Assembly: GCF_947494755.1 (NCBI RefSeq)
Contig: NZ_CANLVZ010000003.1
Location: 124,001-188,000, forward strand
Source: an uncultured Tateyamaria sp.
GTDB taxonomy: Bacteria; Pseudomonadota; Alphaproteobacteria; Rhodobacterales; Rhodobacteraceae
DNA: 64,000 bases
Direction: 5' to 3'
The position numbers and the translations under genes were made by a program. The notes beneath the pieces were generated by a model. The model ran no database searches and had not been told where the DNA came from. It saw only the letters and a list, made by a program, of their open reading frames with translations. Position 1 is the first letter of the stretch, and every line of letters begins with the position of its first letter. Shown here in pieces: positions 27,517-36,688 of this stretch.

Positions 27517-28280
27517 CCCGTTTTGACCGCCGCGCACTTTTTGCCACTGGTGCCGCCGCCGCTTTGCTGGCGGCCACGGGGGCGTCTGCGACTCCGCAAC
27601 GGGGTGGGCGGCTGCGTGCGGCCTTGTCCGACGATCTGTTTGACCGGGCGGTGGCGGCGACGGTCTTTGACAATCTGACCGAGATTGCAGCGGACGGTAC
27701 ATTGCGCGGTGAGTTGGCGACCGAGTGGATGTCGGATGCTTCGGCGCTGAGATGGGAGTTCGCTCTGCGTGAAGGGGTGAGCTTTCATGATGGCACCACC
27801 TTTGACGCCAGTGCCGTGACCCTCCCCATGAAGGTCGAGGTTCTTGGCACCCACCGGATCGCGATCACATTGGATGCACCTAATCCAAACCTTCCTTATC
27901 TGCTAGCGCAACCCGGATTTGAGGTGCGCAGCGATACGGGAACCGGCCTGTATGAGGTGCAGAAGCTGGACGCCGGGCGTCACTTCATAGGCAGCCGAAC
28001 GGCGCAACACTGGAAACAGGATGCGGGTTGGTTCGACACTGTCGAGTTCGTACGCCTTGGTGCAGACGGCATCCGCGCCGAGGCGCTGCGCGATGGGTTA
28101 GTTGATGTGGCGGATATCGTCGCACTTGATGCCTATGCGGACCCCAAGGATTACGTGACCTTGCCCGGCGGCGACGCGACAACACATATCGCAAGTCGGT
28201 CACTCGGCATTCCACTGGCGGTCGGCACCACTTGGCCATTGGACAACCTACGCATGGCAGAACGGTGGTGGATGGCCTGA
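27513..28280 (+). CDS. half-length solute-binding-like protein (SBP_bac_5 related), Tat-type signal
   Basis: 255 residues, about half the size of family 5 peptide-binding proteins. The leader [20 protein letters not shown] has a twin-arginine motif and ends ASA. The rest resembles domain I and hinge of SBP_bac_5: [49 protein letters not shown], then [19 protein letters not shown]. The lobe that normally follows is absent, with no frameshift visible. It overlaps pip by four bases, so co-expression with a peptidase is likely. No permease is nearby. It may be a reduced ligand-binding protein rather than a transporter part. Confidence 0.6.
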   Translation: MTRFDRRALFATGAAAALLAATGASATPQRGGRLRAALSDDLFDRAVAATVFDNLTEIAADGTLRGELATEWMSDASALRWEFALREGVSFHDGTTFDASAVTLPMKVEVLGTHRIAITLDAPNPNLPYLLAQPGFEVRSDTGTGLYEVQKLDAGRHFIGSRTAQHWKQDAGWFDTVEFVRLGADGIRAEALRDGLVDVADIVALDAYADPKDYVTLPGGDATTHIASRSLGIPLAVGTTWPLDNLRMAERWWMA

Positions 28281-28286
28281 CGCCCC

Positions 28287-28315
28287 TTGCAGACTCGCCC
28301 GCCCTTGCGTATATC
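28287..28315 (+). promoter_or_regulatory. candidate sigma-70 promoter for rimP-nusA-infB
   Basis: -35 TTGCAG (28287-28292), 17-bp spacer, -10 TATATC (28310-28315). It lies just after the upstream stop codon. Transcription would start near 28322, giving a leader of about 87 nt that contains the terminator-like hairpin at 28371-28393. Confidence 0.45.
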
Positions 28316-28370
28316 CCCCTCAACAGCGGCGCGTCGGGGTCCACACCTGATGCTCCACCGGGAAACACCA

Positions 28371-28393
28371 ACGGGCCGCGCGCCCGTTTTTTT
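28371..28393 (+). terminator. terminator-like hairpin inside the rimP leader
   Basis: Stem ACGGGC (28371-28376) / GCCCGT (28382-28387), loop CGCGC, followed by a seven-T run (28387-28393). It ends only 15 bp before the rimP ATG. It could end read-through from the upstream genes or act as an attenuator for the operon. Confidence 0.7.
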
Positions 28394-28408
28394 GTGCCTG
28401 AAAGACTC

Positions 28409-28987
28409 ATGAACAACGATCTGATTGCCAAAGCCGCCATGGACCGCCGTCTGGCCGAGATCATCACCCCGGTGATTGAGGATCTCGGCTATGAGCTGGT
28501 GCGCGTGCGGTTGATGAGTGGCAAGGACGAATCGACGCTTCAGATCATGGCTGACAAACCCGAGGGCGGGATTGAGGTGGATGATTGTGCCGCGATTTCG
28601 ACCGCCGTCAGCGCCACGCTGGATGTCGAGGACCCGATTTTGGATGCCTATACGCTTGAGGTGTCGAGTCCGGGCATTGACCGGCCTTTGACCCGCCTCA
28701 AGGATTTTGACACGTTCGAGGGCTACGAGGCGAAACTGGAAACCGATGAGCTGATCGATGGACGCCGCCGTTTCAAGGGTGTGCTGGCCGGGATCGACGG
28801 CGACGAGGTGCTGATCAACGTCGCCGAAGGCACAATTGGCCTCAAGTTCCATTGGCTGAGCGATGCCAAACTGGTCCTAACGGACGAGCTGATCAAGGAA
28901 ATGCTGCGCCAACGCAAAGCGGCTGGCGTGCTGAAAGAAACCGATTTCGACGAAATACAGACCGACGAGTCCGAGGAGAACACCTGA
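28409..28987 (+). CDS. rimP: ribosome maturation factor RimP
   Basis: Needed for 30S subunit maturation in the cytoplasm. In the 192 residues are the [20 protein letters not shown]-terminal strand, [19 protein letters not shown] and the highly conserved [23 protein letters not shown] gives only a weak ribosome site; GTG 28394 and earlier frames are possible but would start inside the hairpin T-run. It is the first gene of the rimP-nusA-ylxR-infB operon and its stop overlaps the nusA start by one base (TGATG). Confidence 0.92.
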   Translation: MNNDLIAKAAMDRRLAEIITPVIEDLGYELVRVRLMSGKDESTLQIMADKPEGGIEVDDCAAISTAVSATLDVEDPILDAYTLEVSSPGIDRPLTRLKDFDTFEGYEAKLETDELIDGRRRFKGVLAGIDGDEVLINVAEGTIGLKFHWLSDAKLVLTDELIKEMLRQRKAAGVLKETDFDEIQTDESEENT

Positions 28988-30603
28988 TGGCCATTACATC
29001 TGCAAACCAGCTTGAGCTGTTGCAAACCGCCGAGGCTGTGGCGCGCGAAAAGATGATCGACCCTGCGCTGGTCATCGAGGCGATGGAGGAATCGCTCGCC
29101 CGCGCAGCCAAGTCCCGCTACGGCGCGGAGATGGACATTCGCGTTTCCATCGACCGCAAAACGGGTCGCGCGACGTTCACTCGCGTGCGTACTGTGGTCG
29201 AAGATGAATTGCTTGAAAACTATCAGGCCGAGTTCACGGTTGAGCAGGCCAAACAGTACATGGAAAACCCCGAAGTCGGCCAACAGTTGATCGAGGAAGT
29301 GCCTCCTGTCGAAATGGGCCGGATCGCGGCACAATCGGCCAAGCAGGTCATCTTGCAAAAGGTCCGCGAAGCTGAGCGCGATCGCCAGTTCGAAGAGTTC
29401 AAAGACCGCGCAGGCACCATCATCAATGCGCTGGTCAAGCGTGAGGAATACGGCAACGTCATCGTCGATGTGGGCGCGGGCGAAGCGATCCTTCGCCGCA
29501 ACGAAAAGATCGGTCGCGAATCCTACCGCCCCAATGACCGCATCCGCTGCTACATCAAGGATGTGCGCCGCGAACAGCGTGGCCCCCAGATTTTCCTGAG
29601 CCGCACCGCGCCTGAATTCATGGCCGAGCTGTTCAAGATGGAAGTGCCCGAAATCTATGACGGCATCATCGAGATCAAGGCGGTCGCCCGTGACCCCGGT
29701 TCGCGCGCCAAGATCGCCGTGATTTCCTATGACGGTTCCATTGACCCTGTCGGCGCGTGCGTCGGTATGCGCGGCAGCCGTGTGCAGGCCGTCGTGAACG
29801 AATTGCAGGGTGAAAAGATCGACATCATCCCATGGAACGATGATCAGCCCACATTCCTTGTGAACGCGCTGCAACCTGCCGAAGTGTCCAAAGTTGTTCT
29901 GGACGAAGAAGCGGGCAAGATCGAAGTTGTCGTGCCTGAGGAACAGTTGAGCCTTGCGATCGGTCGTCGTGGTCAGAACGTGCGTCTGGCCAGCCAACTG
30001 ACCGGCCTCGATATCGACATCATGACCGAAGCCGACGAATCGGCCCGCCGTCAGGCCGAGTTCGAGGAACGCACCAAGCTGTTCATGGACAACCTCGACC
30101 TTGATGAGTTCTTTGCCCAGTTGCTGGTGTCTGAAGGTTTCACGAACCTCGAAGAGGTCGCCTATGTCGAGTTGGACGAGCTTCTTGTCATCGACGGTGT
30201 TGACGAGGGCACCGCGCAGGAATTGCAGGCTCGTGCCCGCGACGTGCTTGAGGCGGCGGCCAAAGCGGCCCTTGAAAGCGCGCGTGCCTTGGGTGCCGAG
30301 GACAGCCTTATTGATTTCGACGGCCTCACACCCCAAATGATTGAGGCATTGGCCAAAGACGACGTCAAAACCCTCGAAGATTTTGCGACATGTGCCGACT
30401 GGGAACTGGCCGGTGGTTGGACCACTGTCGACGGCGAGCGCCACAAGGACGACGGCGTTCTGGAACCCTTCGATGTGTCACTGGAAGAGGCACAGCAACT
30501 GGTGATGACGGCGCGTATCATGCTCGGTTGGGTGGATCCCGCCGATCTCGAGGCTGAAGAAGCAGAAGAAGACGGCGAAACAACCGAGGAGGCCGAGGCC
30601 TGA
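28987..30603 (+). CDS. nusA: transcription termination/antitermination factor NusA
   Basis: RNA polymerase-bound factor for pausing, termination and antitermination. The 538 residues show the N-terminal polymerase-binding domain ([17 protein letters not shown]), an S1 domain, the KH pair ([20 protein letters not shown] and [18 protein letters not shown]) and C-terminal helix-hairpin-helix acidic repeats. The tail is strongly Glu-rich. ATG 28987 overlaps the rimP stop; upstream frame residues belong to rimP in another frame. A 573-codon antisense frame opposite this gene is a shadow. Confidence 0.95.
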   Translation: MAITSANQLELLQTAEAVAREKMIDPALVIEAMEESLARAAKSRYGAEMDIRVSIDRKTGRATFTRVRTVVEDELLENYQAEFTVEQAKQYMENPEVGQQLIEEVPPVEMGRIAAQSAKQVILQKVREAERDRQFEEFKDRAGTIINALVKREEYGNVIVDVGAGEAILRRNEKIGRESYRPNDRIRCYIKDVRREQRGPQIFLSRTAPEFMAELFKMEVPEIYDGIIEIKAVARDPGSRAKIAVISYDGSIDPVGACVGMRGSRVQAVVNELQGEKIDIIPWNDDQPTFLVNALQPAEVSKVVLDEEAGKIEVVVPEEQLSLAIGRRGQNVRLASQLTGLDIDIMTEADESARRQAEFEERTKLFMDNLDLDEFFAQLLVSEGFTNLEEVAYVELDELLVIDGVDEGTAQELQARARDVLEAAAKAALESARALGAEDSLIDFDGLTPQMIEALAKDDVKTLEDFATCADWELAGGWTTVDGERHKDDGVLEPFDVSLEEAQQLVMTARIMLGWVDPADLEAEEAEEDGETTEEAEA

Positions 30604-30625
30604 TCTCAGGCCTCGGGGCTTGAAC

Positions 30626-31246
30626 ATGGGTCGCGGTGGTGCCTCCAAGGATCGGTCGGATGGACCTGAGCGCAAGTGCATTGCCACGGGCGAGGTACAG
30701 CCGAAATATGGGCTGATCCGTTTTGTTGTTGGGCCAGAGGCGCAAATCGTGCCCGATATTGCGGGAAAGTTACCGGGTCGTGGCATTTATGTTGCCGCGG
30801 ATCGGGCCGCGCTGGACAAGGCGGTTGCCAAGAAACTGTTTGCACGGGGGGCCAAGCAACCCGTGCAGGTGCCCGAAAACCTCGTTGCCGAGGTGGAACG
30901 ACAACTGGCCCGCCGGGTCGTGGACCTGATCGCGCTGTCGCGTAAATCTGGGCGAGCGGTCGCAGGGTATGAAAAGGTCAAAGCCTGGCTTCAGATGGAA
31001 GAAGCGCAGGTGTTGATACAAGCGGTGGATGGCTCGGGTCGTGGCAAGACCAAGTTGAGCACGCCGCATTTCGGATCGTACATCGGATGGCTGACATCCG
31101 ATGAGTTGGGTTTGGCGTTCGGTCGCCAAACTGTGATACATGGGGCGCTGGCCTCTGGTGGACTCACGCAACGTGTTGTAGAGGAAGCCAACCGTTTACG
31201 CGGTGTGCGTGAAAATACAGAGGCATCGGCCTCTGGGAAGGATTGA
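30626..31246 (+). CDS. YlxR-domain RNA-binding protein fused to an L7Ae-like domain
   Basis: 206 residues. The first ~90 are a YlxR/DUF448 domain (ERKCIATGEV, LIRFVVGPE, LPGRGIYVAADR). The second part (RRVVDLIALSRKSGRAVAGY, VLIQAVDGSG, FGRQTVIHGALASGGLT) resembles the L7Ae/L30e RNA-binding fold. The fused form is usual in Alphaproteobacteria, where Firmicutes have two genes. It is thought to bind RNA in the nusA-infB operon context. ATG 30626 follows nusA by 22 bp; a TTG two codons earlier is possible. Confidence 0.86.
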   Translation: MGRGGASKDRSDGPERKCIATGEVQPKYGLIRFVVGPEAQIVPDIAGKLPGRGIYVAADRAALDKAVAKKLFARGAKQPVQVPENLVAEVERQLARRVVDLIALSRKSGRAVAGYEKVKAWLQMEEAQVLIQAVDGSGRGKTKLSTPHFGSYIGWLTSDELGLAFGRQTVIHGALASGGLTQRVVEEANRLRGVRENTEASASGKD

Positions 31247-31252
31247 CGAGCT

Positions 31253-33727
31253 TTGAGCGATACTGACGGAAAGAAGACATTGGGTCTGCGCAGCGGCGCA
31301 CGTCCGGGGAATGTGAAACAGAGTTTCAGCCACGGTCGGACCAAGAATGTCGTCGTCGAAACGAAACGCAAGCGGGTCGTGGTGCCCAAACCCGGCGCGG
31401 CAAAACCTGCGGCGGCGAGTGGACCGTCCGTCGGCGATCCAAGCCGTCGTCCTGCGGGCATCACCGATGCCGAGATGGACCGCCGGATGAAGGCGCTTCA
31501 GGCGGCGAAATCGCGAGAGGTCGAAGAGGCCGCGCAGCGTGCCGCTGACGAGAAGGCCCGTGAAGAGGAACGCGAGCGCCGCCGGGCCGAGACCGAGGCC
31601 AAGGAGCGCGAAGAGAAAGAGCGCGAGGAAAGTCTGAAGGCCAAAGCCGAGGAAGATGCCCGCAAGGCTGCCGAAGCCGAAGCGGCCGCTCAGGCGGCTG
31701 CGGCCCCTGCGCCTGAATCCCCTGCCAAGGCGGCCCCGCGCCAGACGCAATCGCCTGCTGCGACCCCGCGCAAGAACGAGCGCGAGCGCGACCAGCGCAA
31801 CACCCGTGGCAAAGGCGACGACAACCGCCGCTCGGGCAAGCTGACACTGAATCAGGCGCTGACAGGTGGTGAAGGTGGCCGCCAGCGGTCCATGGCTGCG
31901 ATGAAGCGCAAGCAGGAACGCGCCCGTCAAAAAGCGATGGGTGGGTCGGTCGAACGTGAAAAGGTCGTGCGCACCGTCAATCTGCCTGAGGCGATTGTGG
32001 TGTCCGAGCTGGCCAACCGCATGTCGGAACGTGTCGGCGACGTCGTGAAGTCGCTGATGCAGATGGACATGATGGTCACTCAGAACGAAACCATCGATGC
32101 CGACACCGCCGAGTTGATCATCGAAGAGTTTGGCCACAAGATCCAACGTGTGTCCGACGCTGACGTCGAGGACGTGATCAAAGAGATCATCGACGACGAA
32201 GACGATCTGCAGGATCGTCCACCCGTCATCACCATCATGGGTCACGTTGACCACGGTAAGACATCTCTGCTGGATGCGATCCGCGATGCTAAGGTTGTGG
32301 CTGGCGAAGCTGGCGGGATCACGCAGCATATCGGGGCCTATCAGGTCAAAACCGAGAGCGGCGCGATGCTCAGCTTCCTCGACACACCCGGCCACGCGGC
32401 CTTTACCTCAATGCGCTCACGCGGTGCGCAGGTAACGGATATCGTCGTGCTTGTTGTTGCCGCAGACGATGCGGTGATGCCGCAGACCATCGAGGCGATC
32501 AACCACGCCAAGGCGGCCGAAGTGCCCATGATCGTGGCGATCAACAAGATCGACAAACCTGCGGCTGATCCTGACAAGGTGCGGACCGATTTGCTGCAAC
32601 ACGAGGTCATCGTCGAAAAGATGTCCGGTGAAGTGCAGGACGTCGAAGTGTCGGCCATCACGGGCCAAGGCCTGGATGAATTGCTTGAGGCGATTGCATT
32701 GCAGTCCGAACTGCTCGAGTTGAAAGCCAACCCCGACCGCGCCGCCCAAGGTGCCGTGATCGAGGCGCAGCTTGACGTTGGTCGCGGCCCCGTGGCGACT
32801 GTTCTGGTGCAAACCGGGACGCTGCGCCAAGGCGATATCTTTGTTGTGGGCGAGCAGTACGGTAAGGTCCGTGCGCTCATCAACGACAAGGGCGATCGCG
32901 TGAAAGAGGCCGGGCCATCCGTACCGGTCGAGGTTCTGGGCCTGAACGGCACACCCGAAGCGGGCGATGTGCTGAACGTGACCGAAACCGAAGCGCAAGC
33001 ACGCGAGATTGCCGAGTATCGCGAAAAGGCGGCCAAGGACAAACGTGCGGCAGCCGGTGCGGCCACAACCCTCGAACAGCTTATGGCGAATGCCAAGGCG
33101 GACGAGAATGTCAGCGAGTTGCCCATTCTGGTCAAAGCGGACGTACAGGGCTCGGCCGAGGCGATTGTTCAGGCGATGGAGAAAATCGGCAACGACGAAG
33201 TGCGCGTGCGCGTGCTGCACTCGGGCGTTGGCGCGATCACCGAGACGGATGTGGGTCTGGCCGAAGCGTCAGGCGCGCCCATCATGGGCTTTAACGTCCG
33301 CGCCAACACGTCTGCGCGTAACACCGCCAACCAGAAGGGCGTGGAGATCCGGTACTATTCGGTGATATATGACCTCGTGGATGACGTCAAAGCGGCGGCC
33401 TCTGGCCTGCTCAGCGCTGAAATCCGCGAGACCTTTATCGGCTATGCCGAGATCAAAGAGGTCTTCAAAGTGTCCAACGTCGGCAAGGTCGCCGGCTGTC
33501 TGGTCACCGAAGGCACCGCGCGCCGGTCTGCGGGCGTACGTTTGCTGCGCGACAACGTGGTGATCCACGAAGGCACGTTGAAAACGCTCAAGCGCTTCAA
33601 GGATGAAGTGGCCGAAGTGCAGTCAGGCCAGGAATGCGGCATGGCGTTCGAGAACTACGACGACATCCGACCCAAGGATGTGATCGAAATCTTTGAGCGC
33701 GAAGAAGTGACACGTACCCTTGCCTAA
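31253..33727 (+). CDS. infB: translation initiation factor IF-2
   Basis: GTPase that brings initiator tRNA to the 30S subunit. The 824 residues have a long charged Ala/Glu/Arg-rich N-terminus (~60-200), then the G domain with GHVDHGKTS near 330, DTPGHAAFT and NKIDKP, and C-terminal domains ending [10 protein letters not shown]. The start is TTG at 31253: the family N-terminus [12 protein letters not shown] follows it directly, GGGAAGGA lies 10 bp upstream and no ATG fits. Use of TTG for an initiation factor gene is notable. A terminator follows the stop. Confidence 0.95.
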   Translation: MSDTDGKKTLGLRSGARPGNVKQSFSHGRTKNVVVETKRKRVVVPKPGAAKPAAASGPSVGDPSRRPAGITDAEMDRRMKALQAAKSREVEEAAQRAADEKAREEERERRRAETEAKEREEKEREESLKAKAEEDARKAAEAEAAAQAAAAPAPESPAKAAPRQTQSPAATPRKNERERDQRNTRGKGDDNRRSGKLTLNQALTGGEGGRQRSMAAMKRKQERARQKAMGGSVEREKVVRTVNLPEAIVVSELANRMSERVGDVVKSLMQMDMMVTQNETIDADTAELIIEEFGHKIQRVSDADVEDVIKEIIDDEDDLQDRPPVITIMGHVDHGKTSLLDAIRDAKVVAGEAGGITQHIGAYQVKTESGAMLSFLDTPGHAAFTSMRSRGAQVTDIVVLVVAADDAVMPQTIEAINHAKAAEVPMIVAINKIDKPAADPDKVRTDLLQHEVIVEKMSGEVQDVEVSAITGQGLDELLEAIALQSELLELKANPDRAAQGAVIEAQLDVGRGPVATVLVQTGTLRQGDIFVVGEQYGKVRALINDKGDRVKEAGPSVPVEVLGLNGTPEAGDVLNVTETEAQAREIAEYREKAAKDKRAAAGAATTLEQLMANAKADENVSELPILVKADVQGSAEAIVQAMEKIGNDEVRVRVLHSGVGAITETDVGLAEASGAPIMGFNVRANTSARNTANQKGVEIRYYSVIYDLVDDVKAAASGLLSAEIRETFIGYAEIKEVFKVSNVGKVAGCLVTEGTARRSAGVRLLRDNVVIHEGTLKTLKRFKDEVAEVQSGQECGMAFENYDDIRPKDVIEIFEREEVTRTLA

Positions 33728-33750
33728 GGTGCCGGGTATGACGAAATAAA

Positions 33751-33779
33751 AAGGGACGGTGAGCGCCGTCCCCTTTTCT
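33751..33779 (+). terminator. intrinsic terminator of the rimP-nusA-infB operon
   Basis: Stem GGGACGG (33753-33759) / CCGTCCC (33766-33772), loop TGAGCG, with flanking AA and CTTTTCTT. It lies about 25 bp after infB, before the convergent small gene. Confidence 0.8.
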
Positions 33780-33801
33780 TATCTGTGCATGTCGTCTTGT
33801 G

Positions 33802-33936
33802 TCAGGCGTTCCGTGATACCGGCCGGCCAGAATACGTCTCCCCATCTACCTGCACGGTCATACGACCATCAGGCAGGGTTTTGACGAAAATCCCCTGAAC
33901 CAAAATAGAACTGCCGACAGCAACCGTTCTGAGCAT
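33802..33936 (-). CDS. 44-residue small protein of unknown function, downstream of infB
   Basis: Reads MLRTVAVGSSILVQGIFVKT and ends VDGETYSGRPVSRNA. GGGGAGGAAAG lies ideally before ATG 33936, one of the best ribosome sites in the window, so I accept it as a gene. A longer frame upstream lacks a site. The pattern is a small beta-rich protein (strand, turn with DGRMTVQV, GET-Y-GRP), with no signal peptide. I recall comparable proteins in roseobacters but know no function. Confidence 0.65.
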   Translation of the reverse strand: MLRTVAVGSSILVQGIFVKTLPDGRMTVQVDGETYSGRPVSRNA

Positions 33937-34056
33937 GACTTTCCTCCCCAAGAGAAAGTGGTGCTTATAGGTTACCCAAATTGATTGCCAAGTCATCAAC
34001 AATGTCGAATTTTCAGGCGGTTTATTAACCAAGGCGACAGATATTCCGTCCTCGCG

Positions 34057-34455
34057 CTACAGCCAATCACGCAATACGGGGATCAGCGGGATATCAGCGG
34101 CTGGCATGGGGTAGGATCGCAAGTCATTGGGTTTCACCCATTTCAGGGTCTGCCCTTCGCGCGATTGCGGCGTGCCCTCCCATTTGCGGCAGGCAAACAA
34201 CGGCATCAGCAGGTGAAAGTTGTCGTAGCTATGGCTCGCAAAGGTGAGCGGTGCCAGGCAGGATTCCCACGTGTCGATCCCCAACTCTTCTTGCAGTTCA
34301 CGGATCAAGGCGACTTCTGGTGTTTCGCCCGCTTCGACCTTGCCGCCGGGAAATTCCCACAGCCCGGCCATGGATTTCCCCTCGGGGCGTTGGGCGAGCA
34401 ACACCCGCCCATCGACATCAACCAACGCAACCGCCGAAACAAGGACGACGTTCAC
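34057..34455 (-). CDS. mutT: MutT-type 8-oxo-dGTP diphosphatase (Nudix)
   Basis: 132 residues; Nudix box GGKVEAGETPEVALIRELQE followed by ELGI (G-x5-E-x7-REL-x-EE-x-G), with AQRPEGKSMAGLWEFPGGK upstream, the MutT hallmark. It removes oxidised GTP from the nucleotide pool. The start is GTG at 34455, forming a GTGA overlap with the argJ stop, so the two are translationally coupled. The frame upstream of the GTG is antisense-like and not used. Confidence 0.88.
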   Translation of the reverse strand: MNVVLVSAVALVDVDGRVLLAQRPEGKSMAGLWEFPGGKVEAGETPEVALIRELQEELGIDTWESCLAPLTFASHSYDNFHLLMPLFACRKWEGTPQSREGQTLKWVKPNDLRSYPMPAADIPLIPVLRDWL

Positions 34456-35669
34456 GACCGGTAATCCGCGTTGATGTCGATGTATCCGTGCGTCAGATCG
34501 CAGGTCCAGACGGTCGCACGCCCATCGCCCATTCCGCAATCGACGCGAATGCGGATGTGGTCAGATTTCATATGCTTGGCGGCCTCCGCTTCGCTGTAGT
34601 TTGGGCTGACCCACCCGTTTTCGGCAACATGCACATCCCCAAACCAGATCGACAGCGTATCACGGTCTGCCGCTGCACCGGATTTACCGATGGCCATGAC
34701 CACGCGGCCCCAATTCGGATCCTCACCCGCGATGGCGGTCTTGACGAGCGGGGAGTTGGCAATCGAAAGCCCGTGCGTCTTGGCATCCGCATCACTGAGC
34801 GCGCCGGTCACTTCGATTTCGACAAACTTGGTGGCCCCTTCACCGTCCCGCACGACCTGATGGGCAAGGTCGAGCATCACGTCGCGCAAGCACTTCTCAA
34901 ACCCCACGTCCGAGGACGCATCCGCGCCACTTGTTCCAGTCGCGGCAACCAAAAGGCTGTCGGAGGTCGATGTATCGCTGTCGACGGTGATGCAATTGAA
35001 TGTCGTGTCCGTCGCGCGGGTCGTCATGGCTTGCAAAGCGTCCTGATCCACCTGCGCATCTGTGAAGATATAGACAAGCATGGTCGCCATATCCGGCGCG
35101 ATCATCCCGCTGCCCTTGGCAATACCGGCGATCTGAACCGTTTTACCGCCCATGGTGCAGGTTGCCGTCGCGGCTTTAGCATATGTGTCAGTCGTCATGA
35201 TCGCTGCGGCGGCGTCGGCCATGCCCGATGGGGACAGATGCGCGCTCAGCTCTGACAATTTTTCGGTGATGCGATCAAAAGGAAGCGGTTCGCCAATCAC
35301 CCCGGTCGACGCGGTAAAGACAGCTGCCGCAGGCACGCCTGTGATAGAGGCCGTGGCATTCACGATCTTATCAACGGCCTCTTGCCCGTTGCGCCCGGTA
35401 AAAGCGTTGGCGTTGCCCGAATTGACAAGGATCGCGGCACCATCCGCCAGGGGTTTGCCCAGCTTGGCCTGACAATCAAGGACCGGGGCCGCACGCGTTG
35501 CTGACCGTGTAAACACGCCTGCAATCGTCGTGCCGGGCGCGCAGACGGCCAGCATCACATCTGTCCGTCCGCTATAACGTACCCCTGCGGCCACGGTCGC
35601 AAACCGGACGCCCGAAATTACGGGCAGATCCGGTAAACCGGCCGGGGCCAATGGCGATCTCTTGCCCAC
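34452..35669 (-). CDS. argJ: bifunctional glutamate N-acetyltransferase / amino-acid acetyltransferase
   Basis: Transfers acetyl from acetylornithine to glutamate, driving the cyclic arginine pathway. The 405-residue precursor cleaves itself in KGSGMIAPDMATML (about residues 183-197, with Thr as the new N-terminal nucleophile). The usual Asn of IAPN is Asp here. The start LAPAGLPDLPVISGVRFATV is family-typical. It lies 3 bp downstream of the parvulin gene and is coupled to mutT; argG for the same pathway lies at 5.6 kb. Confidence 0.95.
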   Translation of the reverse strand: MGKRSPLAPAGLPDLPVISGVRFATVAAGVRYSGRTDVMLAVCAPGTTIAGVFTRSATRAAPVLDCQAKLGKPLADGAAILVNSGNANAFTGRNGQEAVDKIVNATASITGVPAAAVFTASTGVIGEPLPFDRITEKLSELSAHLSPSGMADAAAAIMTTDTYAKAATATCTMGGKTVQIAGIAKGSGMIAPDMATMLVYIFTDAQVDQDALQAMTTRATDTTFNCITVDSDTSTSDSLLVAATGTSGADASSDVGFEKCLRDVMLDLAHQVVRDGEGATKFVEIEVTGALSDADAKTHGLSIANSPLVKTAIAGEDPNWGRVVMAIGKSGAAADRDTLSIWFGDVHVAENGWVSPNYSEAEAAKHMKSDHIRIRVDCGMGDGRATVWTCDLTHGYIDINADYRS

Positions 35670-35672
35670 GGA

Positions 35673-36509
35673 TCAGTCCAACAATGTCAGATCTTTGAGC
35701 AGTGCGGGATCAACCCCCTCTGCCCCGCTTTGATCGATTTCGGCGGCTTCGGTCAGCTCTTCGACATAGGCGTTGATGGTCGCCTCGCGGATTTCGCCTT
35801 CGATCTCGCCGCGCACGTCTTCCAGAGTGGGTTGCTCGGGCACGCGGGTTTCGTTCAGGACGATGACATGCCACCCGAATTGGGTTTGCACCGGATCGGA
35901 CACTTCGCCCGGTTCAAGCGCGATCACCGCCGCCTCAAAGCTGGGGACCATTGCGCCGGTGCCGAACCATCCCAGTTCACCCCCATTGGGGCCGGACGGG
36001 CCGGTCGACTTTTCCTTGGCGGTTTCGGCAAAGTCCGCACCACCGTCGATCTCGGCTTTGACGGCAATCGCCTCTTCCTCGGTTTCGAGCAGGATGTGAG
36101 AGGCGTTGTATTCCTCGCCCGGCGTTTCATCCGCAAAGCGCGCGTCATAGGCGGCTTGGACAGCTTCGTCTGTCAGCGCGCCCTCGAACAGTTTTTCCAG
36201 TTCTTCCCCCGCCGTCAAAGACCGGGTTTCGTTTTCAAGCGACAGGGTCACACGGTTGGGCAACTCACCCTCATAGGATTGGGCCAAAAGCGTTTGCTGC
36301 ACCAACTGGTCAAGGATGCCGGTGAACAAAACGTCATCGGGCAGTTCCTGGAAGCGGGGCGGCAGAGTGGCGCGTGCGATGATCATGTGGCCGACGGTGA
36401 TATCTGTGCCGTTCACTGTGGCGACAACTGTGTCAGCATCTTCGGCGGCGGCAGGCAGTGCCATTGCGGCCAAAAGGCCAAAGGCGGGCAAAGAAAAGAA
36501 GGGTTTCAT
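35673..36509 (-). CDS. periplasmic parvulin-type peptidyl-prolyl isomerase
   Basis: 278 residues with signal peptide MKPFFSLPAFGLLAAMALPA AAE. The N-part (residues ~28-125) is the SurA/PrsA-like chaperone region; the parvulin domain (ASHILLETEEEA at ~133, then GELGWFGTGAMVPSFEAA and FGWHVIVL) follows. It helps fold exported proteins in the periplasm, and its location divergent from secA fits that. ATG 36509 is used because the longer frame has no signal peptide. Whether it is PpiC- or PrsA-like is unclear. Confidence 0.9.
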   Translation of the reverse strand: MKPFFSLPAFGLLAAMALPAAAEDADTVVATVNGTDITVGHMIIARATLPPRFQELPDDVLFTGILDQLVQQTLLAQSYEGELPNRVTLSLENETRSLTAGEELEKLFEGALTDEAVQAAYDARFADETPGEEYNASHILLETEEEAIAVKAEIDGGADFAETAKEKSTGPSGPNGGELGWFGTGAMVPSFEAAVIALEPGEVSDPVQTQFGWHVIVLNETRVPEQPTLEDVRGEIEGEIREATINAYVEELTEAAEIDQSGAEGVDPALLKDLTLLD

Positions 36510-36688
36510 GGTCGTTCGGTCCTTGGACTGGGCACACGACGGGCGCGCGCATTGACACGGTTTGGCGTGACCCTTACATCGCCCTATGGACGCGGCCCGG
36601 GCCGGTTTGTTGCCCACCGTATCTATGGGCTTGGCACGCGCCCGGCAAGCAGTTGCTGCACAACATGAATTGATCGCCTGGAGAACGC

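Noticed and set aside
28723-30444. 573-codon antisense open frame opposite nusA
   Set aside because: It mirrors the codon pattern of nusA, has no ribosome site or recognisable domain, and is a typical shadow frame in high-G+C DNA.
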